Assembly: GCA_018399135.1 (NCBI GenBank) | Contig: JAGYPB010000002.1 | Location: forward strand, 39,294-103,293 | Source: Deltaproteobacteria bacterium | Lineage (GTDB): Bacteria > Desulfobacterota > Desulfuromonadia > Desulfuromonadales > Geopsychrobacteraceae | DNA length: 64,000 nt | Direction: 5' to 3' | Shown here: one piece after another, positions 56,729 through 64,000 of the stretch | How the letters are laid out: each line of letters opens with the position of its first letter | Position numbering within the stretch: the stretch's first letter is position 1 | Notes under the pieces: model-generated | Database searches by the model: none | What the model was told of the DNA's origin: nothing | Seen by the model: the letters and a program-made list of their open reading frames with translations, nothing else | Translations under genes and position numbers: made by a program

Positions 56729-58451
56729 AACAAGAAACATCTATTTAAGGATTGTTTCCTACGCGGCCCCCTACAAGTGGCTTATCGCCCTGTCGATGGT
56801 GGCTTCCCTGGGCGTAGCAGGGACAAATGCGCTGATCGCCTACATCGTCAAGCCGTTTGTCGATGACCTGCTTGTAGCAGGCGACATGGGTTTGGCGCAA
56901 ATAATCCCTTTTCTGGTGGTGGGAATCACGGTCATTAAGGGGGTGTCCGAATATGTCCAGGAATTTTGTCTCCGTATTGCCGGCCAGCGGGCGATACAGG
57001 ATATTCGCAATCAGGTGTTTGATCATACCATGCGGTTATCCATGCGGTATTATGTTACTAAATCATCGGGCAGTCTGATGTCCCGTATTCTTAATGATAT
57101 CAGTGTCATGCAATCGGTCTTTGCCGAAGTCCTGGTGACTTTGCTGCGTGAATCTGTGACCTTTGTCGTATTGATTGGTTATGCCCTCTACCTCGACTGG
57201 AGAATGACCCTCTTCGCTTTTTTGGTTGTTCCAGCTGTAGCGCTCCCAGCAGCTGCGATCGGTAGACAAATCAAAAAGTTTTCGCGGCGTGGCCAGGCAG
57301 CGATGGGAGATCTGACCTCCGTGTTGGAACAGAGTTTTTCCGGTATCAAGGTGGTGAAGGCCTTTGGCTGCGAGAATCAGGAAACCAGCAAGTTTGCCCG
57401 TGTAAATGCCGGCTATTTTTCCTTTATCCGCAAGACTATTCGTTATTCAGCCGCGACATCACCCCTGCTCGAAATACTTTCCTCGGTCGGTGTGGCTTTT
57501 ATCCTCTGGTATGGCTTGAATCGGGTCATGATGGGCGAAATTACGCAAGGCGAAATGTTCTCCCTGCTAACCGCTATTGTCCTGTTGTATAAGCCACTCA
57601 AGAAACTCGCTAAAGTGAATAATGAAATACAAAAAGCGACCGGCGCAGCGGAGCGGGTGTTTGAAGTGCTCGACAGTGAGCCTGAGATTGTTGATGCGCC
57701 GGATGCGATTGTTTTAAAAGAATGTAAAGGGCATGTGACTTTTGACAAGGTAACGTTTGCCTACGAAGAGGAACCAGTCATTGCTGATTTTTCTGTGTCG
57801 GCCGCGCCGGGTGAGGTCATTGCTGTGGTTGGTCCCAGCGGAGCCGGCAAAAGTACCTTTATCGGTCTGCTCAACCGCTACTATGACCCTCAGCAGGGGA
57901 GGGTGCTGATCGATGACATGGATCTGCGTACCCTAACCCAGAAAAGTTTGCATCAGCATCTGGCACTGGTTGATCAGGAAACCTTTTTATTTAACGACAC
58001 CCTGGCGAACAACATTCGTTATGGCTCATCTGATGCCGATATGGCGGCGGTTAAGGAGGCTGCCAGGCAGGCTTATGCCACCGACTTTATCGATGAGTTG
58101 CCCGATGGTTACGACACCATGATCGGCGATCGTGGAATACGTTTGTCTGGTGGTCAGCGTCAGCGCATCTGTATCGCCCGGGCGATTTTACGTGCTGCTC
58201 CTATTCTTCTTCTTGACGAAGCCACCAGCGCCCTTGATACAGAAAGCGAGGCGATGGTGCAACAGGCTTTAACCAACCTGATGAAAAACCGCACCACCTT
58301 TGTGATTGCCCATCGGCTTTCGACGATTATGTATGCCGACCGGATTCTGGTACTGGAGCGCGGCAGCATCGTTGAAGAGGGGACGCATCAGGAACTGCTG
58401 GGGTATAATGGATTCTATGCGCGACTCTACGAATCACAATTCAGGAGTTAA
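56721..58451 (+). CDS. msbA: Lipid A export ABC transporter/permease MsbA
   Basis: Flips lipid A-core to the outer leaflet of the inner membrane. The 576-residue half-transporter has a six-helix exporter domain (~15-310) and an ATPase with Walker A GPSGAGKSTFIG near 375, signature LSGGQRQRICIARAIL near 477 and Walker B ILLLDEATSALD near 497. ATG 56721 starts inside the end of lpxB. Context between lpxB and waaA makes MsbA the best call among type I exporters. Confidence 0.93.
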   Translation: MNKTRNIYLRIVSYAAPYKWLIALSMVASLGVAGTNALIAYIVKPFVDDLLVAGDMGLAQIIPFLVVGITVIKGVSEYVQEFCLRIAGQRAIQDIRNQVFDHTMRLSMRYYVTKSSGSLMSRILNDISVMQSVFAEVLVTLLRESVTFVVLIGYALYLDWRMTLFAFLVVPAVALPAAAIGRQIKKFSRRGQAAMGDLTSVLEQSFSGIKVVKAFGCENQETSKFARVNAGYFSFIRKTIRYSAATSPLLEILSSVGVAFILWYGLNRVMMGEITQGEMFSLLTAIVLLYKPLKKLAKVNNEIQKATGAAERVFEVLDSEPEIVDAPDAIVLKECKGHVTFDKVTFAYEEEPVIADFSVSAAPGEVIAVVGPSGAGKSTFIGLLNRYYDPQQGRVLIDDMDLRTLTQKSLHQHLALVDQETFLFNDTLANNIRYGSSDADMAAVKEAARQAYATDFIDELPDGYDTMIGDRGIRLSGGQRQRICIARAILRAAPILLLDEATSALDTESEAMVQQALTNLMKNRTTFVIAHRLSTIMYADRILVLERGSIVEEGTHQELLGYNGFYARLYESQFRS

Positions 58452-58456
58452 AACGG

Positions 58457-59122
58457 ATGAAGCTCAATGATAAGCTCCTCCTTGCCATTGTGCCCTGGTT
58501 AGGGGCTAAAATGATTCGTTTTATATCTCTAACCCAGAGAGTTGTGATCTATGGGGAGGAGCCGTTGAAAAAAGAATGGGCTTCAGATCGGCATCTGATT
58601 ATCTCCTTCTGGCATGATCAATTATTGTTAATGATCATGGGTTATCGAGGGCCGGGTCTCAAGAATCTCATCAGCCCTTCTATGGATGGTGAGTTGCTGG
58701 CTCAAACAATGAAATATTTTGGACAGGGGGCTGTCCGCGGTTCTTCATCACGGGGGGGGCGACAGGCCTTTCGTGAGCTGATAGCCTTGTCTACTGAAAA
58801 GGTTGATCTGGTCGTAACCCCGGATGGCCCGAAAGGACCAAGACATCAGCTTAAGGATGGAGTTATTCAGTTGGCACGAATCAGCGGTCGGCCGGTTATT
58901 CCGCTAACCTATGTTTGTAGCAGAGGATATCGTTTCCGCTCTTGGGATCATTTTCTTTTTCCATTCCCCTTTGCTCGGGCGGTCTATTGTTACGGCACTC
59001 CGCAGTATTTTTCACGCGACCAACCGTTGGAAGAATGTCGCCTGCGTTTGCAGCAGGCGATGGATGAAAACCAGCAACAGGCCGAGGCCTATATGGAGAC
59101 ATACGGTGTATCTGCTGTATAA
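58457..59122 (+). CDS. DUF374/LPLAT-family acyltransferase
   Basis: A 221-residue lysophospholipid-acyltransferase-like protein. It has the acceptor motif ISFWHDQLLLMIMGYRG (HX4-5 pattern, near residue 49), SRGGRQAFREL near 98, and TPDGPKGPRHQLKDGVIQLA near 120. Its place between msbA and waaA suggests lipid A or Kdo-linked acylation, as for DUF374 genes in other deltaproteobacterial LPS clusters. The substrate is unproven. Its end overlaps the waaA start by 17 bases. Confidence 0.85.
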   Translation: MKLNDKLLLAIVPWLGAKMIRFISLTQRVVIYGEEPLKKEWASDRHLIISFWHDQLLLMIMGYRGPGLKNLISPSMDGELLAQTMKYFGQGAVRGSSSRGGRQAFRELIALSTEKVDLVVTPDGPKGPRHQLKDGVIQLARISGRPVIPLTYVCSRGYRFRSWDHFLFPFPFARAVYCYGTPQYFSRDQPLEECRLRLQQAMDENQQQAEAYMETYGVSAV

Positions 59123-60401
59123 TCTACTTCTTTTTACTTCAGGTCTGGTGCTCGTACCTTATTACTTGCTTCGCGGCTTTCGCTATGGGAAAAGTCGGCG
59201 TGGTATTCGCGAGCGCCTTGGTTATTACACCGATGAGCAGCTGCAACAAGTGCGGGAAAATCAGGTGATCTGGATTCATGCCGTCTCAGTTGGCGAAACT
59301 CGCGCCGCCATGCCGCTGATCAGTGCTCTGCGGCAACGCTATCCTGAACACCTGATTCTGGTAACCAACGTTACCGAAACCGGTCATGCTGTAGCCCTGG
59401 ACAATACAAAGGTTGATCTGTGTCTGTTTTTCCCTTTTGACTTCAGTTGGGCTGTACGTAAGTCGTTAGAACTGATTCGACCACAGATTATTCTGATTGT
59501 TGAAACGGAGATCTGGCCTAATTTTGTTCGCCAGGCCAATACTCTCGATATCCCCCTGATGTTGGTCAATGGTCGTTTGTCCGACAGGTCGTTTCCGCGT
59601 TATCGCATGATTCGTGTTTTGCTGCGCCCGATTTTGCAATGCTTCAGCTTCTTCTGTATGCAGTCGCAGGCTGATGCCGACCGGATTATCACTCTAGGTG
59701 CAGCGTCAGAACGGGTGGAAAATTGTGGCAACCTCAAATTTGACCATCAGATTCTGAATCTGTCTGAAAAAGACACTGCAGAAATAAAAGCCCTCTACCG
59801 TATCCCTGAACAGCCCCTTGTACTGGTTGCCGGTAGTACCCACGAAGGAGAAGATCGGCAATTGCTCGAGGCCTTTCAGTCCGTAGGCGCAGCCATCCAG
59901 CGACCGTTGTTGCTGGTGCTGGTGCCGCGTCATCCGGAGCGTCGACGTGATATTCAGTCACTGCTCAAGGAGATGAGTATTTCCGGTCGTTTGCGCAGTG
60001 AGTTGAATCGTGAGGATAGGTTGTTGTCTGCTGGCGAGGTGCTCATTGGTGATACCCTCGGTGAGGTTCTGCCTTTGTACAGTATTGCTAATCTGGTTTT
60101 TGTCGGCGGCAGTCTAGTTCCGGTAGGCGGTCATAATTTGCTGGAGGCGGCGCTGGCATCAAAACCGGTGGTGTTTGGTCCTCATGTTCATAATTTCAAG
60201 GAAATTTCTACCAAACTGATTCGTGCCGGAGCCGGTATCAAGGTCGAAGATGCAGGACAACTGGTTCAGGTGTTGGTCACCATGCTGGGCGACCCTGGGC
60301 GTTGCCGTGCCATGGGTGAAGCGGGGCGGGCCTTAATTGCCGAGAATGTCGGGGCAACAGAACGCACCATGCAGCATTTTAATCGGATCATCAATCAGTG
60401 A
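59106..60401 (+). CDS. waaA: 3-deoxy-D-manno-octulosonic acid transferase (Kdo transferase)
   Basis: Adds Kdo to lipid A (GT30). The 431 residues have an N-terminal membrane anchor beginning YLLYNLLLFTSGLVLVPYY, then the catalytic WIHAVSVGETRAAMPLI near 53-69. ETEIWPNFVRQA is near 135 and VLVAGSTHEGEDRQLLEAF near 237. VFVGGSLVPVGGHNLLEAAL near 331 completes the set. I use GTG 59106: GGAG lies seven bases upstream and the product then begins at the anchor, as in known KdtA. The number of Kdo residues added cannot be told. Confidence 0.94.
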   Translation: MYLLYNLLLFTSGLVLVPYYLLRGFRYGKSRRGIRERLGYYTDEQLQQVRENQVIWIHAVSVGETRAAMPLISALRQRYPEHLILVTNVTETGHAVALDNTKVDLCLFFPFDFSWAVRKSLELIRPQIILIVETEIWPNFVRQANTLDIPLMLVNGRLSDRSFPRYRMIRVLLRPILQCFSFFCMQSQADADRIITLGAASERVENCGNLKFDHQILNLSEKDTAEIKALYRIPEQPLVLVAGSTHEGEDRQLLEAFQSVGAAIQRPLLLVLVPRHPERRRDIQSLLKEMSISGRLRSELNREDRLLSAGEVLIGDTLGEVLPLYSIANLVFVGGSLVPVGGHNLLEAALASKPVVFGPHVHNFKEISTKLIRAGAGIKVEDAGQLVQVLVTMLGDPGRCRAMGEAGRALIAENVGATERTMQHFNRIINQ

Positions 60402-61465
60402 ACGAATGGCTTGTTCGTTGGCATCGGCAGATCAGCAGTAACCAAAAAAACCCCTGGTGGTTACAATTGTTGCAACTGTTACTGGTGCCGCCAAGCTGGT
60501 GCTATGGCGTGATTGGACAGTTGCGCAATTGGGGTTTTGATCGGCAGATATTGAAAAGCTACCGGTCGTCTTTGCCGGTTGTATCGGTTGGTAACCTTGC
60601 CGCCGGGGGTACCGGCAAAACCCCGACAGTGGACTGGCTGGTTAAGGGGTTATGCGCTATCGGTAAGAAACCGGCGATTGTCAGCCGGGGTTATGGCGGC
60701 AGTTATCGGCAGCAGGTCGGTCTTGTCTCAGATGGACAGCAACTGCTGATGGGCGCAGATCAATGCGGCGATGAACCTTTGCTGCTAGCTCGCAAAAACC
60801 CGACTTGTTCCCTGGTCGTCGCGCGGCGGCGTGCTGACGGTGTGCGTTATATTGAATCCAACATGCCTGCCGATGTGATTGTTCTCGATGATGGATTTCA
60901 ACATCGACAGTTGGCTCGTGATGTTGACCTGGTGCTTCTGGACGCGCGTGATCCCTTTGGCAATGGCTGGACCCTGCCGGCCGGCAGGTTGCGGGAAACA
61001 AGGGACGCACTGAAACGGGCAGATGCTTTACTGTTGACCCGGACAACCGAGCCCCCCTCCTTGCCAATGGGCGGAGTGCCATCCTATTATAGTCGTCATC
61101 GATTATCCGAAAATGTAACCCGTTTGGATGGCAGCTCCTGTCACATCAGTCTGTTTAAAAACAAGAAGGTTTTTGCATTTGCCGGTCTTGCCGATAATCA
61201 ACAGTTTTTTCAAGCCCTCGGCACCTTTGGGGTGTTCCCGGCGGCAACCAGGTCTCTGCCGGATCATGTTGACTACACTAGCGAACTTCAACAGTCCATT
61301 GCAGCCGGCGCAACCGGCTGTGACATATTGCTGACCACAGAAAAAGATGCTGTCAAACTGGCGGGCAATATGTTTGAATTGCCATGCTATTACGTCGGTC
61401 TCGATCTTGATATTGTTAATGGACAGGAGTTGCTGCGGTTGATCAGTAACATCCTGTGGAGGTAA
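60398..61465 (+). CDS. lpxK: Tetraacyldisaccharide 4'-kinase
   Basis: Phosphorylates lipid A at the 4' position. The 355 residues have an N-terminal membrane-associated helix (~20-45), the P-loop GNLAAGGTGKTPTVDWLV near 66, and VIVLDDGFQHRQLARDVDLV near 159 (DGFQH is the LpxK signature). LLTTEKDAVKL is near 309. The GTG start overlaps the waaA stop (GTGA). The next gene, a Trm112-like protein, starts two bases after its stop. Confidence 0.94.
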   Translation: MNEWLVRWHRQISSNQKNPWWLQLLQLLLVPPSWCYGVIGQLRNWGFDRQILKSYRSSLPVVSVGNLAAGGTGKTPTVDWLVKGLCAIGKKPAIVSRGYGGSYRQQVGLVSDGQQLLMGADQCGDEPLLLARKNPTCSLVVARRRADGVRYIESNMPADVIVLDDGFQHRQLARDVDLVLLDARDPFGNGWTLPAGRLRETRDALKRADALLLTRTTEPPSLPMGGVPSYYSRHRLSENVTRLDGSSCHISLFKNKKVFAFAGLADNQQFFQALGTFGVFPAATRSLPDHVDYTSELQQSIAAGATGCDILLTTEKDAVKLAGNMFELPCYYVGLDLDIVNGQELLRLISNILWR

Positions 61466-61467
61466 AA

Positions 61468-61650
61468 GTGCCAATTTCTGATTCACTGCTAAATATTCTC
61501 GTTTGCCCTCAATGCCATCTGTCCCTTGAAACCGGTCTAGTCAAGGATGTGCTGATCTGCGATTCCTGCTCATTGCAGTATCCGGTTTGTGAGGGTATTC
61601 CGGTCATGCTGGTTGATGAGGCAGAGTCTCATTCGGATCAGAAACCGTAA
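61468..61650 (+). CDS. Trm112 family zinc-ribbon protein (YcaR-like)
   Basis: A 60-residue protein with two CxxC pairs (VCPQCH near residue 13 and CDSCSLQYP near 32) and IPVMLVDEA near 45, the Trm112/YcaR pattern. YcaR is commonly found next to lpxK and kdsB, as here. GTG 61468 is preferred over GTG 61456 because GGAGG lies five bases before it. Its role is unclear; it may assist methyltransferases or LPS enzymes. Confidence 0.9.
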   Translation: MPISDSLLNILVCPQCHLSLETGLVKDVLICDSCSLQYPVCEGIPVMLVDEAESHSDQKP

Positions 61651-61654
61651 TTTC

Positions 61655-62587
61655 ATGATGAAGGAGAACGACCTGCCACGGGCTTTGATTTTCAGTGATG
61701 GTAAACCTGGACACCGTAATCAGGCCATAGCGCTGGCCCGCCATTTGAATTTGTCTTTTGATACGGTCGAAGTCCATTTTCGTCAGCGTCTAGCTAAGAT
61801 GGTTTCATACCCATTGGATCATTTACATCTCTATTGTCCTGGATTGTTTTCCCTGTCTTCATCAATCGATGGGGTTTATTGTGTGTTGATTGCTGCTGGT
61901 TCCGAATCCTACTATGCCGCTAAAACGATAGGCAGGGCCCGTGATATTCCTGTGATGGCGGTAATGTTGCCTAGGGGCTACAGGTATGCTGATTTTAAAC
62001 TGATTGTCGCTCCTGAACACGACACCCCCCCGCGTTTATCAAATATCCTGACTATACCGGTCAATCCCTGTTGGGTTGAGCCTGCTGGTCTGGTCCAGTT
62101 GCCCTCGGGCGAGCGACTCGTGTCGCTGGTCATCGGTGGCAGTAATCAGGTTTATGATATAGATCCTGAATCGTTGCGTGAAATCATCGAGGATATTTTT
62201 CAAACATTTCAAAGTTTTCAGATTATGGTGGCCACATCGCGCCGCACATCGAAGGACGTCGATGATATGTTGCGAGCATTTCCTTTTAAGCGTCGATTTC
62301 TTTATTCCGAAGACCCGGCAAATCCCATTCCTGATTTTCTGGCTTTGAGTAAATATGTTTTTTTGACTGCCGATTCAACCTCAATGATTAGCGAGGCGGT
62401 CAGTTTTGGCACCGCTTGTGTGGAAGTTATCCCTTTGACCACCCGTCGATTCCCAGGGAAATTTTTCCGCTTGACCGCAAGGTTGCAAGAGTTGGGCTGT
62501 CTGCATATCTTTGATGGCACACTTGGTGAAGCTCGGAATAAAGTCAAAATAGGCGACTACTTGGAAGGAATCCGATTGTGCGGATAG
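61655..62587 (+). CDS. ELM1/GtrOC1-family putative glycosyltransferase
   Basis: A 310-residue protein starting ALIFSDGKPGHRNQAIALAR and with SLVIGGSNQVYDIDPESL near 175. VATSRRTSKDVDDML is near 210 and LTADSTSMISEAVSFGTACV near 260. This is the ELM1/DUF1022 family, related to mitochondrial fission protein ELM1 and to GtrOC1 O-antigen modifying enzymes. A GT-B type fold is expected. ATG 61655 and 61658 are both possible. It sits between the Trm112 gene and a GT4 glycosyltransferase, so an LPS core sugar role is likely but the substrate is unknown. It overlaps the next gene by 10 bases. Confidence 0.8.
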   Translation: MMKENDLPRALIFSDGKPGHRNQAIALARHLNLSFDTVEVHFRQRLAKMVSYPLDHLHLYCPGLFSLSSSIDGVYCVLIAAGSESYYAAKTIGRARDIPVMAVMLPRGYRYADFKLIVAPEHDTPPRLSNILTIPVNPCWVEPAGLVQLPSGERLVSLVIGGSNQVYDIDPESLREIIEDIFQTFQSFQIMVATSRRTSKDVDDMLRAFPFKRRFLYSEDPANPIPDFLALSKYVFLTADSTSMISEAVSFGTACVEVIPLTTRRFPGKFFRLTARLQELGCLHIFDGTLGEARNKVKIGDYLEGIRLCG

Positions 62588-63672
62588 TCCAGTTGCTTCC
62601 AGAGTTGAACGAAGGTGGCGTTGAACGTGGCACCGTTGAATTGAGCCGAGAGCTGGTGCGCCGTGGCGAAGAAAGTATTGTTATCAGTGCGGGTGGGCGC
62701 CTGGTAAATCAGATTGAAGTTGATGGTGGCGCCCATGTGACTTTGGACGTTTCATCAAAAAATCCCCTGACGGTGCCGGCGCGCATTCTGTCTGTGCGAA
62801 AAGCTTTACGTGAGCTCCAGCCCGATATTATTCACGCGCGTAGCCGGGTTCCAGCCTGGCTAGCCTACGTAGCCAACCGTGGTCGTAAGCCTTTTGTCAC
62901 TACAGTACACGGATTTAATAGTGTCAATCCTTATAGCCGTGTCATGACTTTCGGTGACCGGGTCATTTGTGTCAGTGGCGCCATTCGAGAATATGTGCAA
63001 AAGAATTACGGCGTCAGTGAAGATAAATTAGTTGTCATACCACGCGGCATAGATCTCGAACTTTTTAATCCGCGGAATGTCACTGCTGAATTTATCACCA
63101 ATTTTAAAAGGACATATCAACTGGAAGGGAAGTTTGTTGTGACTTCGGTTGGTCGTATCACTCAGCTTAAAGATTATGAAACCTTTATTGCGGCGTTGAC
63201 GAAAGTCAAACAGACTATTCCACAACTTGTGGGTCTCATCGTCGGCGGTGTTCATCCGGACCGTCAGGCATATTTCGAACGCCTGAAAGAGCAGGTCAAG
63301 GCAGCGGGTTCAGAGGATTATATTCACTTCACCGGCAGCCAGGAAAAGGTACCAGAACTTTATGCCTTGAGTGATGTGGTGGTATCGAGCTCCAAAAAGC
63401 CGGAAAGTTTTGGCCGAGCGGCTGCCGAAGCATTGGCCATGAATGTCCCAGTTGTGGCGACGGGGCATGGGGGGGTGCTGGATATTGTGAAAGAGGGAAA
63501 GACAGGGTTTTTGTTTTCTCCGGAAGATGGCGAGGGCTTAAAAAAAGGCATTCTTCAAATTTATCAACAGCCGATGCTAGAGTTGCGCACTTTTGTTGCG
63601 GAACGGTTCAGTCTTGGTCAGATGGTTGATGGTTACCTGAATGTATATCATTCCTTATTTCAGGGAAAATGA
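62578..63672 (+). CDS. GT4-family glycosyltransferase (LPS core/O-antigen)
   Basis: A 364-residue GT-B enzyme. The N-terminal domain begins RIVQLLPELNEGGVERGTVE with the GGVERG loop seen in WaaG/GT4 proteins. The C-terminal domain carries GRITQLKDYETFIAAL near 184 and the retaining-GT4 signature ESFGRAAAEALAMNVPVVAT near 279-298. GTG 62578 starts within the end of the previous gene. It should add a sugar to the LPS core on the cytoplasmic face. Confidence 0.9.
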   Translation: MRIVQLLPELNEGGVERGTVELSRELVRRGEESIVISAGGRLVNQIEVDGGAHVTLDVSSKNPLTVPARILSVRKALRELQPDIIHARSRVPAWLAYVANRGRKPFVTTVHGFNSVNPYSRVMTFGDRVICVSGAIREYVQKNYGVSEDKLVVIPRGIDLELFNPRNVTAEFITNFKRTYQLEGKFVVTSVGRITQLKDYETFIAALTKVKQTIPQLVGLIVGGVHPDRQAYFERLKEQVKAAGSEDYIHFTGSQEKVPELYALSDVVVSSSKKPESFGRAAAEALAMNVPVVATGHGGVLDIVKEGKTGFLFSPEDGEGLKKGILQIYQQPMLELRTFVAERFSLGQMVDGYLNVYHSLFQGK

Positions 63673-63679
63673 TCTAAAA

Positions 63680-64000
63680 ATGAAAATAATGACCAAAAGT
63701 TTAGGGTGGGCTAAGGATAATTGGCAGGCCGTGCTGGTTTTTTCATATCTGCTCTTAGTTCCGTTTAGTCGGGCGGCAGCGGTGCCGACCGCAGTTATGG
63801 CCATTGCCGGTCTTGTGTTGTTGTTGCGTGGACGTGTAGATTACAGGAGTTCAGCAGTCAGGCTATTTATTGCTGTTTTTCTTTGTTTCTGGTTGCCAAT
63901 TGTTCTCTCATTGCCTGGTGCCTACGCGCCCGCTGCTTCAGCCAAGGTTGCTGCCAATTTTCTCCAGTATTTATTCATGGGCCTTTTTATTATTGATGTA
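63680..64000 (+). CDS. O-antigen ligase/polymerase-like membrane protein (5' part, runs off the window)
   Basis: ATG 63680 opens a 107-codon frame to the last base. It encodes successive hydrophobic segments with short polar loops (VFSYLLLVPFSRAAAVPTA and LFIAVFLCFWLPIVLSLPGA), as at the start of WaaL/Wzy-type proteins. It follows the GT4 gene by seven bases. The call rests on topology and LPS context; the conserved ligase loop would lie beyond the window. Confidence 0.7.
   Translation, partial: MKIMTKSLGWAKDNWQAVLVFSYLLLVPFSRAAAVPTAVMAIAGLVLLLRGRVDYRSSAVRLFIAVFLCFWLPIVLSLPGAYAPAASAKVAANFLQYLFMGLFIIDV

Overview
The window is one continuous stretch of core chromosome from a Gram-negative, mid-GC bacterium. 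Gene content and order point to the Desulfuromonadales/Desulfuromonadia (the Geobacter, Desulfuromonas and Pelobacter group of the former Deltaproteobacteria). The supports are pssA followed by a T-box-controlled leuA, truA-rplM-rpsI-argC, queA-tgt-yajC-secD-secF, pheA-tyrA-aroA-cmk-rpsA-sppA-ihfB, and lysS-lolC-lolD-bamA-skp-lpxD-fabZ-lpxA-lpxB-msbA-waaA-lpxK. This placement rests on recalled gene order, not on a search. Nearly all genes lie on the + strand in tight operons with short overlaps. No tRNA, rRNA, transposase, phage gene or CRISPR array was seen.

Layout. 1-6.5 kb: end of pssA, a T-box leader, leuA-leuC-leuD, a convergent DsbC-like gene, and leuB behind its own promoter and a hairpin-containing leader. 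6.5-9.5 kb: truA, rplM-rpsI, argC. 9.5-13 kb: a two-gene unit of a membrane-anchored degenerate protein kinase (pseudokinase) and an L,D-transpeptidase that end in related domains. 13-21.8 kb: queA, tgt, yajC-secD-secF, a TPR protein, recJ, murB. 21.8-24 kb: two minus-strand genes (DUF554 membrane protein, PLP aminotransferase). 24-31.2 kb: pheA, tyrA, aroA, cmk, rpsA, sppA, ihfB. 31.2-31.45 kb: a probable 6S RNA on the minus strand. 31.5-33.9 kb: an RluD-type pseudouridine synthase, lgt and a HAD hydrolase.

33.9-38.3 kb is a minus-strand signalling module: a small two-helix membrane protein, an SLC5-type transporter fused to GAF and SpoIIE-type phosphatase domains, a STAS anti-anti-sigma protein and an RsbW-like kinase. 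38.5-45.6 kb holds a TPR lipoprotein, a LolB/DUF4292-like lipoprotein, and an oligopeptide-type ABC importer set (binding protein and two permeases, no ATPase) interrupted by a stand-alone MshEN/GspE-N domain protein. 45.6-48.4 kb: mutM, a thioesterase and lysS. 48.4-64 kb is the outer-membrane and LPS assembly cluster, ending inside an O-antigen-ligase-like gene.

The most important warning concerns about 52.49-55.91 kb. There bamA (3' end), skp, lpxD, fabZ, lpxA and lpxB (5' end) are all recognisable in the expected order, but each is broken by many small indels and substitutions. The edges are sharp and the flanks are clean. Because these genes are normally essential, this looks like unpolished or low-quality sequence rather than biology.

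The best candidates for under-described biology are the transporter-phosphatase partner-switching module, the pseudokinase/L,D-transpeptidase pair, and the MshEN protein embedded between ABC permease genes.
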